DNA of 64,000 nt from Rufibacter latericius (GCF_003721515.1 NZ_RJJD01000005.1:1-64000); one strand, 5' to 3'. Positions 17,066 through 26,874 are shown, counted from the first letter of the stretch. Program-made: numbers and translations. The notes: generated by a model not told the origin, from the sequence alone.

Positions 17066-18783
17066 TATTGCTTCACGAAGGAATACTCGGCGGTTTTGTA
17101 ATCGTTAGCCACGGTGATGGTGGCCTTGTAATTACCCGCCTGCTTAATGCCCTTGTAGTTAGGACCTCCATTGGTCATGGTTCCGCTCAGGGCCGCGCTG
17201 TTGGTCCCGAACTGAACCTCCCACGGGGAGTTAAACTTCAGGTCATAGTTGGCATTCAGGGCTACAGTGCCTTCAAAGATGTACGGGTGCTTATAGGTCA
17301 ACAGGTACTCATTGCGGGCATCCCATCCTCCTCCGGCGTCATCCCAATGGAAAAGCTTGATGTTGTAGTACTTCCAGGTTAGTTTCTTGGTGGCGAAGTT
17401 CAAGGTGATTTGATATGCTTGGCTGCGAGTAACGGCAATGGCACCACTACCCTCTGCAAAATCTACTGTGGTAGATACTGCATCTGCATCTGGAGTGGAA
17501 GTCTCTCCAATTTTGGCCGAAGTGGTGAATGTCGTGCCAGAACCATCTCTTGCTGTATTCAGCGTATAGGATTTGCCGTTTTCCAGGGCCAGGAATACGT
17601 TTGAAGTGAAGGTGTCACCGTTGGTGACAAGTTCAGCTACTACATTGTTACCTTGCAACAAGTACAGTTTATCAGGCATAGTAGTTGGCCTGTTGTCTTT
17701 CACCAAAGAATAGGTGTATTGGTCTCCAGACAAGTTTAAGGTGATAAGATGTTTGCCTGTGGCTGGAGCCGGAATATCTTCAAATTGTTTTCCTTCGCCC
17801 ACAGCCTGTGACTCCATGACCAGTTGGTTGGTGGTTCCCTTTACCCGCTTCATCACTATTCCCCAATCACCATTCGCCCTGAAAATAAAGCCCTCGGCCT
17901 TGGCAACATCAACGATAGAGGTCCAAACCCCGTTGCCTTGGTAGTCCAGCGGTTCATCTCCGCCCCAGCCAGAGGCAAAGGCTCCACCAACCACACTCCA
18001 CTTGTCTATTTTCACGAAGCTGTAGGTGTTGTTATTCATGTCAGCCGTAATGCGGTAGGTACCAGAACCCGGAGCGGGTATGGGCGTTCCTTTTTTACGC
18101 AAGGTGCCATTGCCGGCTGCGCCAAATACAATGGAGTTGGCATTCGGCTGGCTGTAGAACAGGAAAGTGCCGCCTGCAGTTAATCTGGTGTAGGCTTCAA
18201 ATACATTGGTTGGTTTTCCGTCGCTGTCTTTTAGGGCGCGCATCATAATGGCTTGGCTTACATCCGTTCCTTTCTCAGTGGCAGAACCAGAAAGGTACAG
18301 TGAGGTAGTCTCATTCTGAAAGCGCTTTACAGAAACTAGCTTGCCCGTAGAAACAATCTCCTTGCTCAAGGATTGCGCCACTACGGCCCATTTTAACGGA
18401 ACTGTTGTGTTGGCGTCATACCCCGCCATAGACAAGGCTTGGTCTATCTGAGCTGCAGTAGGCTCTATGAACAAGTTTTTCCCGCCGTTGCCGGTGGACA
18501 TGCTTAGGATTGGGGTGCTAAAATCTGCATTAGCAGCAGAGTCTAACACAAATTTATAGGTCACGCCATAATTCTTGCTGGATACCGCGGGAGCCCAGTC
18601 AAAACGGATGGCGGTGTTAGGCGCGCTCTGGTCTAACGAAATGGTGGCATTCTCTGCGGGGCCTGCCAGTGCCGGGGAACTCAGTTCCCAGTTGCCCACA
18701 GGCTCAATGTTGTCTTGCTCCTCGCAGGCACCCACCACAAACAGCAGGGCCAAGAGCTGAAAAAACACGTTAATTTTTTTCAT
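17065..18783 (-). CDS. susE: SusE/SusF-like surface glycan-binding lipoprotein
   Basis: 572 residues with a lipoprotein signal ending VGAC (Cys20) followed by EEQDN. The N-terminal part is the SusE Ig-like domain (about 25-150, with SPALAGPAENATISLD and a WAVVAQS strand). After it come tandem beta-sandwich carbohydrate-binding-like modules with repeated patterns such as GTYRITADMNNNTYSFVKID and GKHLITLNLSGDQYTYSLVKD, ending in KTAEYSFVKQ. Such proteins sit on the cell surface and hold the glycan close to SusCD. The gene lies between SusD and the GH30 genes, with a perfect palindrome at 18885-18920 separating it from SusD. The symbol reflects the family, not orthology to the starch system. Confidence 0.85.
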   Translation of the reverse strand: MKKINVFFQLLALLFVVGACEEQDNIEPVGNWELSSPALAGPAENATISLDQSAPNTAIRFDWAPAVSSKNYGVTYKFVLDSAANADFSTPILSMSTGNGGKNLFIEPTAAQIDQALSMAGYDANTTVPLKWAVVAQSLSKEIVSTGKLVSVKRFQNETTSLYLSGSATEKGTDVSQAIMMRALKDSDGKPTNVFEAYTRLTAGGTFLFYSQPNANSIVFGAAGNGTLRKKGTPIPAPGSGTYRITADMNNNTYSFVKIDKWSVVGGAFASGWGGDEPLDYQGNGVWTSIVDVAKAEGFIFRANGDWGIVMKRVKGTTNQLVMESQAVGEGKQFEDIPAPATGKHLITLNLSGDQYTYSLVKDNRPTTMPDKLYLLQGNNVVAELVTNGDTFTSNVFLALENGKSYTLNTARDGSGTTFTTSAKIGETSTPDADAVSTTVDFAEGSGAIAVTRSQAYQITLNFATKKLTWKYYNIKLFHWDDAGGGWDARNEYLLTYKHPYIFEGTVALNANYDLKFNSPWEVQFGTNSAALSGTMTNGGPNYKGIKQAGNYKATITVANDYKTAEYSFVKQ

Positions 18784-18884
18784 GGAGATGATTATTTAGA
18801 CATGAATTCTTTAGGACTTCCTGCTACAGGCACTCACCTTTCCCCCAGGCCAACGTCACAAATCATTGCCACGCACCCAGGTTA

Positions 18885-18920
18885 GTTTCGGGGCTGTTTT
18901 TGGAAAAACAGCCCCGAAAC
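18885..18920. repeat. Perfect palindrome between SusD and SusE genes
   Basis: Two perfect 17-nt arms (GTTTCGGGGCTGTTTTT and its complement) separated by only GG. It is the cleanest member of the GGGCTGTTTT family and lies inside the SusD-SusE spacer. No long U-tract follows, so partial termination or mRNA processing that favours SusCD over SusE is possible. Confidence 0.8.
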
Positions 18921-18975
18921 ACCTTCAGGAAAATGCACCCATGTGGTGCGAAGGAGGCGTTGTCTACCCCAGGGA

Positions 18976-20460
18976 TTAGTTATATCCTGGAGTTTGTACC
19001 AGTAAAGGATTGCGGTTGATTTCTGACTGCGGAATAGGCAGGAACAGCTCGTGTGCCGCTACATTGTATTCTTTCTTAGTATTCGTGCGCAGGTCTATCT
19101 CGTTGAGTTTCGTCATGGTGTCAATGGCTTTTCCAAGCCGACGAAGATCATCCCAACGGTGCCCTTCCTGAGCCAGCTCCAGACGGCGCTCTTTCAAGAT
19201 GGCCTCTCTCATCTGTTCTTGCGTGGTAGAAGTGTTGACTCCAAGATTCACTCTTCTGCGCACGGTGTTCAGCACAGTTCTGGCTTCTTCAAGACGGCCC
19301 AGTTCGTTCAGGGCTTCGGCTTTCAGGAGCATGATATCCGCTAACCTGAAGATGTACTGGCGGTTGGTGCTAGCCCAACCGTTGGCGCTTTTCCAACGGT
19401 AGGCAAACGGCACACGACCTCCCGTGCTCACTGACCAGAACTCATCTGACCAAGGCGCATTCTCAAATAAGATGGTGGTGTTCATCCGGATGTTGTCATC
19501 CTCAGATTCGTAGGCATTCACCAGATCATGAGACGGCGTCATGAATTTGCGCCAGGTATCACCACTCAAAGAAGGCGGGAGCAACATCTGCGGTCCCCAG
19601 TTGGCTTCGTTTCCGCCAATGAACTGCACTTCCATGATAGACTCGGCATTGTTGTAATGGGCTCCGTCAAACAGGTCATTGAAGTTACCCAGCAACTGGT
19701 AGCCCGCCGGGCTATTGATCACGGCATCGGCATACTGCACTACTTTGTTGTAATCCCGGTCTGGGCGTTGGGCCCAGGCTTTGGCCAACAAAGCATTGGC
19801 TGCTCCACGGGTTGCACGGGCCTTGTTCACGCTGGCCTCGCCACCGTACGTATCCGGCAGGCGGTTATCCAAGGCAAAGGTCAGGTCCGTCACAATCTGG
19901 TTGTACACCTCTACTTCAGTGGCTCGTGGCTTCTGCGTAGTCCCTGGGTCCAGAGACGTTACCGGTTCCAGCATCAAAGGAACACCGCCCCACATTTTCA
20001 CTAGTTGGAAATAGTGGTAAGCGCGTAGGAAAGCTGCCTCGCCCAAAATCTGAGCCTTACGGGATTCTGACAACTGTGGATCTGTGATCAACGGCACTTT
20101 CTGCAGCACCACATTGGCTTTGGCGATGGCGTTGTAGATCTGGCTCCAGTTGTTCCAGAGGCGGCTGTTGGTGGGTGTGATGGCCACGTTGTCTACCGCA
20201 AAAATTTCCGCGTTATCACCTCCAGCATAGTAGTTATCGGAGAGAATCTCACTGAATACTAAGTTATCCCAGATATAATATTCGGCTTGGAACGACTCGT
20301 AAACGCCAGTTAAGGCAGCTTCGGCATCGGTGGCCGTTTTATAGGCGTTTTCTAGCGTTGACTCAGAAATGGGCTCTTGTTCCAGAAAGTCTTCGCAGGC
20401 AGGGGCTCCCATCAGGAGGGCACCCGCTAAGGTATAGATGGCTATTTTATTCAGTTTCAT
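18976..20460 (-). CDS. susD: SusD/RagB family nutrient-binding lipoprotein
   Basis: 494 residues. The signal ends APAC (Cys22), followed by EDFLEQEPIS, the usual SusD start. TPR-like helices carry the markers LLKAEALNELGRLEEARTVLNTVRRR, LKERRLELAQEGHRWDDLRRLGK and the C-terminal YNVAAHELFLPIPQSEINRNP. SusD closes like a lid over SusC at the outer membrane and binds oligosaccharides. It begins 11 bp after the SusC gene, so the two are co-translated or tightly coupled. Ligand inferred from the neighbouring GH30 genes. Confidence 0.95.
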   Translation of the reverse strand: MKLNKIAIYTLAGALLMGAPACEDFLEQEPISESTLENAYKTATDAEAALTGVYESFQAEYYIWDNLVFSEILSDNYYAGGDNAEIFAVDNVAITPTNSRLWNNWSQIYNAIAKANVVLQKVPLITDPQLSESRKAQILGEAAFLRAYHYFQLVKMWGGVPLMLEPVTSLDPGTTQKPRATEVEVYNQIVTDLTFALDNRLPDTYGGEASVNKARATRGAANALLAKAWAQRPDRDYNKVVQYADAVINSPAGYQLLGNFNDLFDGAHYNNAESIMEVQFIGGNEANWGPQMLLPPSLSGDTWRKFMTPSHDLVNAYESEDDNIRMNTTILFENAPWSDEFWSVSTGGRVPFAYRWKSANGWASTNRQYIFRLADIMLLKAEALNELGRLEEARTVLNTVRRRVNLGVNTSTTQEQMREAILKERRLELAQEGHRWDDLRRLGKAIDTMTKLNEIDLRTNTKKEYNVAAHELFLPIPQSEINRNPLLVQTPGYN

Positions 20461-20471
20461 AACTTACTCAA

Positions 20472-23400
20472 TTAGAAGGAAAGATTCAGACCTAAGATTA
20501 GGTTGCGTGTCTGCGGGTAAGTTCCAAAGTCAATGCCTTGGGCTCTATTAGCACCCCCAAAAGCATTTACCTCTGGGTCAAAGCCTGAGTAGTCTGTAAG
20601 AGTGAAGAGGTTCTCACCGGTGGCATAGATGCGCAGGGAGTTCAGCTTGATCTTAGACAACAAAGTAGAAGGAAGATTGTAACTCAAAGTCAGGGTTTTC
20701 AGACGCACATAAGAACCGTCTTCTACAAAACGGGAAGAAATGCGGGAGTTATCTGTATTGGCCCAAACTGCTCTAGGGATATCGGTCACGTCACCTGGGT
20801 TTCTCCAACGGTTAATCACGGAGATACCTTGGTTTTTAGGATCTGACATACCTTCCATCTCAATACGGGTGGCATTGAAGATGTCATTGCCCTGCGAGCC
20901 TTGCAGGAAGATGCTTAAGCCGAAGTTTTTGTAGGAGAACGTGTTGGTTACCCCGTAGATGAAGTCTGGATTGGGATTACCAATGATAGTGCGGTCATCT
21001 GGAGAAGGAGTGAAAGTGCTTTCACCGTTTTGGTTGATGTAATAGGCCATACCCGTAGCTGGGTCTACCCCGCCCCACTGATACCCGTAAAACAAGGCCA
21101 AAGGAGAACCTTCTCTTGACAAGCTCGCGTCGCCTCTGCCTGCTACGCCGCCGCCATAGAAATTCTGACCTAGGATGTTGGTTATTTTGTTTCTGTTGAA
21201 CGAAAGGTTCAGGTCAGTAGTCCAGGAGAAATCACCTACCAAGTTTTGTGAGCTCACCAGGAACTCAAGTCCTTTGTTTTGAAGACTTCCTACGTTGGCA
21301 TCACCACCGTTGAAGCCAGTTGATCTTGGCACTTCAATCGGCAACAACATGTCAGTGGTTTTCTTCAGGTAAGCATCAACTGTTAAGGAGATACGGGAAT
21401 TCAGGAAAGCCAGGTCTAAACCTACGTTGGTTTGCTCTGAAGCTTCCCAGCCTAACTGGAAATTACCAATAGAAAGCGGGTAATTACCTGGCTGGGTAGC
21501 ACCCCCAATTGGGTAGTTAGCGCCGTATCCTACCCGTGGCAAGAAGGCATATGGCACAAGGCCTGTGTCGTTCCCTACTAATCCCCAACCTACTCTCAAT
21601 TTAACATCATTCACCACATTGGTTTTAGGGAAGAATGTTTCCTCTGAGAGTCTCCAACCTACGGAAGCAGACGGGAAATACCCCCAGCGTACTTCAGGAC
21701 CAAATACAGAAGATGCATCTGCTCTGAAATTCGCCGTTAATAGATATTTGTTTGCAAAATCGTAGGTCACCCGGCTGATGAAGGAGCTGTTGGTTCTAAT
21801 GGATTTGTTTGCATCTGCTGTTTGGATCACTGCTCCAGCACCTGGGGTAGTCACAGCCGTACCAGAAAACTCAGTACGCTCTATGCTGTTATTTTCCCAT
21901 TTGTACTTTTGCTGTACAGAACCCACCATCGCGCTGAAATTATGATTCCCCAGCGTTTTAGTGTAAGTAAGGGTATTATCCATGATCCAGTAATCGGTCA
22001 GGTTGGTGCTGTTACGGCCAATCCCTTTTCTAGCACGCCCATAGCTTGTCCTGAATGGATCCAGGAAATAGTCATTGATGGCGCTGATAAAATCAATCCC
22101 GAAGCTGGAACGGAATTTCAAACCAGGAAGCAATTGTAATTCGCCGTACACATTACCTAACAGGCGTTGGTTGCGGTAATTTCTTTCTGAGCCGTCAGTG
22201 CTGGAAATGGGGTTCTCCCAGTCTTGAAACGGGTTGCTGGTGAAGGTTCCATTGGCGTTATACACCCCAATAACAGGCGGAGTAGACAAAACGCCTAAGA
22301 TAACACCACCCTGGTTTACAGCCTGGTTATCGGCTACGTCAACATCATGGTAGCGGGTATAGCCCATGTTGGTACCAACGGTTAACCAGTTAGAAAGCTT
22401 TTGCTCAAAGTTCACTTTAAAGCTGGCGCGGTCCATGGTAGAACTGCGCACAGCCCCGTTCTGCTTCATCCAGCCACCAGAGATGTAGTAGTTGGTTTTG
22501 TCAGTTTTTCCTGAGACAGACAACTGGTAGTTCAGAGAGCTTCCGTTCTGGAAAACTTCTTTCTGCCAGTCAGTATTCTCCTGGTAGCGGCTCCAATCAG
22601 TATTCTGGCCTAGTTCGGTCATCAGGTCACGGTACTGCTCGGCATTTAATACATCCAGGGTGTTCCACACTTGCGAAACTCCGGTGTAGGTACTGAATTC
22701 AAAGGTCGGTTTCTCGGTTCTACCACGTTTGGTAGTGATCAACACCACCCCATTGGCACCTTGGGCACCGTAGATAGCGGCAGAAGAAGCGTCTTTCAGG
22801 ATAGAGATGCTTTCAATATCTGCCGGGTTAAGGCTTCTGGTATCCGCTGAAGGAACGCCGTCTACCACATACAATGGATCACTGTTGGCAAGGATAGAGC
22901 TTGTACCCCGGATGCGGATGTTAAACCCCGCCGATGGCTTACCAGAGTTGGTCAATACCTGAACCCCGGCAGTTTTACCTTGTATTAAGTTACCAATTTG
23001 GGTATTAGGGCGGGCATCAAACGCAGTGTTATCAATCACAGACACAGAACCCGTAATGTCTTCTTTCTCCTGGGCACCATAACCTACCACTACAACTTCT
23101 TGCAAAGCTTTCATATCTGGGGCCAGACTTACGTTGATAGTAGAACGGTTTTCAATGGCGACTTCCTGGGTCATGTACCCGATGTAAGAAAGTACCAGGG
23201 TTCCTGTTCCGTTTGGGACGGTGAGGGAAAAATTCCCGTTCACGTCTGAGGAAGTGGCATTGGTGGTTCCTTTCACTGAAACGGTTACGCCCGGCAAACC
23301 GGCTCCGTTCTCATCGGTCACTTTCCCTGACACCCGAAGAACATCCTGCGCCACCGGGGCTACATACGCTTTGGGTTGCGTCATATTTGTTCTTCTGGTA

Positions 23401-23753
23401 CGCACGTGAATGTTGTTGTTCACTTGCTTGAACTCCAGGTTGGTGGTAGCCGCTACTTTCTCCAGCACCTTGTCCAGCGGTTCGTTTTTCGCCTGGACAG
23501 AAACCTTGGCCCGGCCAGACACCTCGCTCTCATCAAACGAGAATTTGTACAGGGTCTCGGACTCTACTTTCCGGAAGAAATCCTGCAGGGTGCCGTTGGT
23601 GATAGAAAGAGTGATTTTGGTTTTTTGAATGGTACTTGCCGGCCCCTCAGCGGGTGCGGCGTAACCGGAAGAGAAGAGAGCTACGTGCAGCAGCAAAACC
23701 GCCAAAGCTCTACGGGCTATTCCTTGTAAGAAGCCGTAAACTTTTTTTTCCAT
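20472..23753 (-). CDS. susC: SusC/RagA TonB-dependent transporter with STN domain
   Basis: 1093 residues: signal peptide (1-32), STN signalling domain (about 45-118, ITLSITNGTLQDFFRKVE), carboxypeptidase-like beta-sandwich (139-212, GLPGVTVSVKGT), a TonB-box-like LQEVVVVGYG (217-226), the plug (about 228-343, with IQGKTAGVQV, IRIRGTSSI and DPLYVVDGVP) and a 22-strand barrel ending in LGLNLSF. It imports oligosaccharides with SusD. The N-terminal STN domain is the part that contacts FecR-type anti-sigma proteins, and a FecR gene lies directly upstream (139 bp), with the sigma factor divergent. This gives a complete trans-envelope induction route. Confidence 0.95.
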   Translation of the reverse strand: MEKKVYGFLQGIARRALAVLLLHVALFSSGYAAPAEGPASTIQKTKITLSITNGTLQDFFRKVESETLYKFSFDESEVSGRAKVSVQAKNEPLDKVLEKVAATTNLEFKQVNNNIHVRTRRTNMTQPKAYVAPVAQDVLRVSGKVTDENGAGLPGVTVSVKGTTNATSSDVNGNFSLTVPNGTGTLVLSYIGYMTQEVAIENRSTINVSLAPDMKALQEVVVVGYGAQEKEDITGSVSVIDNTAFDARPNTQIGNLIQGKTAGVQVLTNSGKPSAGFNIRIRGTSSILANSDPLYVVDGVPSADTRSLNPADIESISILKDASSAAIYGAQGANGVVLITTKRGRTEKPTFEFSTYTGVSQVWNTLDVLNAEQYRDLMTELGQNTDWSRYQENTDWQKEVFQNGSSLNYQLSVSGKTDKTNYYISGGWMKQNGAVRSSTMDRASFKVNFEQKLSNWLTVGTNMGYTRYHDVDVADNQAVNQGGVILGVLSTPPVIGVYNANGTFTSNPFQDWENPISSTDGSERNYRNQRLLGNVYGELQLLPGLKFRSSFGIDFISAINDYFLDPFRTSYGRARKGIGRNSTNLTDYWIMDNTLTYTKTLGNHNFSAMVGSVQQKYKWENNSIERTEFSGTAVTTPGAGAVIQTADANKSIRTNSSFISRVTYDFANKYLLTANFRADASSVFGPEVRWGYFPSASVGWRLSEETFFPKTNVVNDVKLRVGWGLVGNDTGLVPYAFLPRVGYGANYPIGGATQPGNYPLSIGNFQLGWEASEQTNVGLDLAFLNSRISLTVDAYLKKTTDMLLPIEVPRSTGFNGGDANVGSLQNKGLEFLVSSQNLVGDFSWTTDLNLSFNRNKITNILGQNFYGGGVAGRGDASLSREGSPLALFYGYQWGGVDPATGMAYYINQNGESTFTPSPDDRTIIGNPNPDFIYGVTNTFSYKNFGLSIFLQGSQGNDIFNATRIEMEGMSDPKNQGISVINRWRNPGDVTDIPRAVWANTDNSRISSRFVEDGSYVRLKTLTLSYNLPSTLLSKIKLNSLRIYATGENLFTLTDYSGFDPEVNAFGGANRAQGIDFGTYPQTRNLILGLNLSF

Positions 23754-23892
23754 ATCTTGGGAGTGTTTAGTGTAAGTTGTTGAATTGCCTTTGGCAGCCC
23801 TGATGCGCCAACATTGGGGTTTGCCGAGGTACTTGACAGGTAGGCCACCCAGTGGCTTACCTGTTAAAAGAACAGGTTTCTATCTCATTCGC

Positions 23893-24930
23893 TCAAGGTC
23901 TTTTGAAGTTTATCTGAACTTGTTTCTGGTTTATTTCATAGGTAAAGTTCTTCACGAACCCGATGCCTTCCAGTACCTGGGGCAGGCTCTGCTGGCGGTA
24001 CTCGCCGGTGTAGCTCCATGTTTCTGAACTAGAGGGCTGCGCTCCTTTTACCTCCACGTCAACTCCATACCAGTTCTCAAGCTTGGCCACCACTTCCTGC
24101 AGGTTGGCTTTCTTGAAATACAGCACCCCGTCCTTCCAGCCCAGCACCTCGCGGGTTTCATAGGTACTCACGGCATGTTTCCGGTTTTTGCGGTTGAAGA
24201 CCAGTTGTTGGCCCGGCACCAGATTCGCCAACGGCGCGGCATCCCTTTTTTCCACGCTCCCGATCTTCACCAAGCCTGTTGCCAGCGCTACGGAAATGGC
24301 AGTATCCTTCGGCTCGTATCTGATGTTAAAGGAAGTTCCCAGGGCCTGGGTGTAGATAGCGCCCGATTTCACCACGAAGGGCCGATTTTTGTCTTTGGCT
24401 ACCTGGAAGAACGCCTCACCCTCTAAGCTGATGTCCCTTCTACCCTCGGCGAAAGGAACCAGATAGGTCACCTTGCTGCCCGGCCGCAACACAATGGAAG
24501 ACCCGTCTTCTAGTTGGATGGTTTTCCGCTCGCCGGGAGCCGTCTGTACCGCCATCAGCTTTCCCTCAACGGACGCTTTCTGGAAATATTGACTGGCAAC
24601 AAACCAAATCAACCCTAACGGAAGCAAGATACCGGCGGCCACGCGGGCCCAGGTAGACCAGGCACTTGAGTGCAAGGGCAGCACCTTGGTTTCTGGCTGT
24701 GCGTTTTGGGCCTGTTCCTGGATAATGGCCTCTAAACGGCGCCAGGTTTTGTCTGCGTCATGGGCATACTCCGGTTGCGTTTGGTGCTTCTCGGCTTGGG
24801 TCCACAGTTCCTGTAGGTGAAGGTCCTGCGCGGGGGTAGGTCGTTGGGTTTTAAACCACTCTAATACCGTCTTGACCTCCTCGGGAGAGCAGGCTCCTTT
24901 GTAAAATCGGTCTAGTAGGTTTTGGTCCAT
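23893..24930 (-). CDS. FecR family anti-sigma factor
   Basis: 345 residues. A cytoplasmic N-terminal helical part (MDQNLLDRFYKGACSPEEVKT, to about 85) binds the sigma factor; one membrane helix (about 90-110, AGILLPLGLIWFVASQYF) follows; then the periplasmic FecR domain (about 120-215, with ERKTIQLEDGSSIVLRPGSKV and EGEAFFQVAKD) and a C-terminal DUF4974/STN-like part (WKDGVLYFKKANLQEVVAKLENWYG). It would hold the sigma factor at 25130 inactive until SusC signals. It is transcribed away from the sigma gene and towards susC. Confidence 0.93.
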   Translation of the reverse strand: MDQNLLDRFYKGACSPEEVKTVLEWFKTQRPTPAQDLHLQELWTQAEKHQTQPEYAHDADKTWRRLEAIIQEQAQNAQPETKVLPLHSSAWSTWARVAAGILLPLGLIWFVASQYFQKASVEGKLMAVQTAPGERKTIQLEDGSSIVLRPGSKVTYLVPFAEGRRDISLEGEAFFQVAKDKNRPFVVKSGAIYTQALGTSFNIRYEPKDTAISVALATGLVKIGSVEKRDAAPLANLVPGQQLVFNRKNRKHAVSTYETREVLGWKDGVLYFKKANLQEVVAKLENWYGVDVEVKGAQPSSSETWSYTGEYRQQSLPQVLEGIGFVKNFTYEINQKQVQINFKRP

Positions 24931-25129
24931 GGGTGATAAATGGTGGGGCTTTTACCTATTACACACAACTATGGCTTTGCACCACCTCGGCTTTCAAATA
25001 TTTTTAACAAAAGTTGGGCTTTTTGTTTTTTCTATAAATTCCTCTACATTTAACATACCTATTTTAGGGTTTTCTAAACTATGTCACGTTGGAGAGCTGT
25101 AGGCGTTGGAAGAGAAAAGATGTAGTAGC

Positions 25130-25756
25130 ATGAAAGTCAGGTACTTCAACCAAGAGACCATGCAGGCAGAAGGCAAGGAAAGTTTCACGGCAGACGTAGC
25201 GGCCCTCACCACCGGTGACGTGGCGGCCTTTGAACGCCTGTACCTAGCCCTTGAACCCAAACTTTTTGCCTTCGCCATGAAGCTTGTCAGGAGCCGCGAG
25301 GATGCCGAGGAAATTGTGCAGGAGGTATTCCTGAAAGTATGGGAAAAAAGAGCCTCTCTTGACCCCACTCAGAACCTGGATGGCTATCTGTTTACCACCG
25401 CTAAAAACTTGGTGTATAACAAAGCCCGGCATCGGGTGTACGAGTTCGCCTTCGGCCAATACCTGGCCGATTATGGCGTGGTTTCTGAAAACTCGACCCA
25501 AACTGCCCTGGAACACAAAGAACTGGTTCAACTGTTTGAAGAAACCTGCGCCTCTATGCCACCGGTCAGGCGCCAGGTTTTTGTCATGAGCCGGGCCGAG
25601 GGCCTCAGCAACACCGAGATCGCCAAAGCCCTGAACACCAGCAACAGCAACATAGAGAACCACATCAACAAGGCTCTGAAGATGCTGCGCGAGAAGTTCA
25701 AGAGCTATGACATTGTCTACTCGTTCCTGGTGATCTGCGCGTACCTGCTGTCTTAG
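25130..25756 (+). CDS. ECF sigma factor (Bacteroidota RpoE-like, FecI type)
   Basis: 208 residues. Region 2 includes FERLYLALEPKLFAFAMKLV and REDAEEIVQEVFLKVWEKR; region 4 includes MPPVRRQVFVMSRAEGLSNTEIAKALNTSNSNIENHINKALKMLR. The tail (IVYSFLVICAYLLS) is hydrophobic, common in this Bacteroidota sigma family. The start at 25130 is the first ATG in frame that is not followed by a stop; a TTG at 25106 opens the longer frame. Divergent from FecR (199 bp spacer). It should activate the SusC/D/E-GH30 locus when the glycan binds. Confidence 0.92.
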   Translation: MKVRYFNQETMQAEGKESFTADVAALTTGDVAAFERLYLALEPKLFAFAMKLVRSREDAEEIVQEVFLKVWEKRASLDPTQNLDGYLFTTAKNLVYNKARHRVYEFAFGQYLADYGVVSENSTQTALEHKELVQLFEETCASMPPVRRQVFVMSRAEGLSNTEIAKALNTSNSNIENHINKALKMLREKFKSYDIVYSFLVICAYLLS

Positions 25757-25795
25757 ATTCAGCGCCAATTTCTGGAAACCGAGTCCTAAACGAAA

Positions 25796-25839
25796 GAAGC
25801 CCGCTGCGGTTAGCCAAAAGACTAACCGCAGCGGGCTTC
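25796..25839. terminator. Strong hairpin after the sigma factor gene
   Basis: Perfect 18-bp stem GAAGCCCGCTGCGGTTAG / CTAACCGCAGCGGGCTTC with an 8-nt loop, between convergent genes. A degenerate GGGCTGTTTT repeat follows at about 25863-25896. Confidence 0.85.
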
Positions 25840-25903
25840 AATAATTTCGGGGTTTTATGATTTGGAGCCGTTTTCCTGAAAACAGCCCTGAAACGCCAGA
25901 CCG

Positions 25904-26839
25904 CTACCTCCCGGCTTTGCCTTGGCCTAACCCAATCTGCAGACCCAAAGAAGGCACAATGGTGATACCAGAGTAATCTACCTGCTCGCCCTTCAGCAAC
26001 TCAAAGGTGCCGTATTTCTGGTAGAACATAGACAATGCGGGCAGCAGGTAAATGCGCTTGGCGCCAATCTTAGCGTTCACGAAGAGACCGTAAGACGGGA
26101 AGTCTCCCTTTCTGGTAAGGCCTTCTATTTTCACGGCTTGTCCGCCGCCCACTTTCTCGTAGAGACGTCCGGGGATGAGGCCATACTCCACGAAGGTATG
26201 GTTGTAAGCCACCCCGAAGGAGATGTTCCCGAACTCCTCGTCTACCCCAAAGGACCGGCTGAACACCAACGGCACCAGCACATCTCTTCTGGAGGCCTCG
26301 AACTGCAGAATCGGGGAAAGTTTGTCCAGGAAAATTTTTGACAAAATATCAGACTTCTGCCCGGCGTACTGCAAGCCAACACTACCGTACCATCTTTCGG
26401 TGCTTTTGGCGGAGCCGGCCAACGGGCCCATGAACTGGTACATGGCATCCAGCACGTGCACCCCCGAGGCATATTTATACCCTACATCCACGCGCGGCAA
26501 CACTCCGTAGCGCACATAGAAATCGAAATTGGGACCCACCGGGTCAAGGGTATAGGCAATGGCCGCCTTGGTAGCAGATTTCACTAATCCGTCATAATAC
26601 ACTGAGTCGCGGTTGGCAAGGGCCTTAATGGCGTCTTCGCCAACGTCTTTGAGTTGGCTGATGGGTTCTGAGGCGATGTTCCCGCCGAAGTTCGCGCCTA
26701 CCTTGAATTCCCCGTGGGGCGTAACCCGTCCGGACTGGATTACCGACCGTGGAGCCGTACAGCTAGCTATTGAAACAAATAAAACGAATGCGAAAAATTG
26801 CCAGGAACGGCGAAAAGAAAAAACGCTACACATGCCCAT
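25904..26839 (-). CDS. Lipoprotein of unknown function, beta-rich
   Basis: 311 residues. A lipoprotein signal (FVSIASC, Cys27) is followed by TAPRSVIQSGRVTPHGEFKVGANFGGN. The body alternates short beta strands (FYVRYGVLPRVDVGYKYA, WYGSVGLQYAGQ, NISFGVAYNHTFVEYGLIPGR) and ends IVPSLGLQIGLGQ, resembling a small outer-membrane beta-barrel or a periplasmic beta protein. No family recognised. Its frame continues upstream to 26935 across the tRNA gene, so the start is placed at 26839 (26833 is also possible). The tRNA-Gly is immediately upstream on the same strand. Confidence 0.75.
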   Translation of the reverse strand: MGMCSVFSFRRSWQFFAFVLFVSIASCTAPRSVIQSGRVTPHGEFKVGANFGGNIASEPISQLKDVGEDAIKALANRDSVYYDGLVKSATKAAIAYTLDPVGPNFDFYVRYGVLPRVDVGYKYASGVHVLDAMYQFMGPLAGSAKSTERWYGSVGLQYAGQKSDILSKIFLDKLSPILQFEASRRDVLVPLVFSRSFGVDEEFGNISFGVAYNHTFVEYGLIPGRLYEKVGGGQAVKIEGLTRKGDFPSYGLFVNAKIGAKRIYLLPALSMFYQKYGTFELLKGEQVDYSGITIVPSLGLQIGLGQGKAGR

Positions 26840-26874
26840 CTTGAGGAACCGGGGAAAGAAAATAAGAGAAAAAT

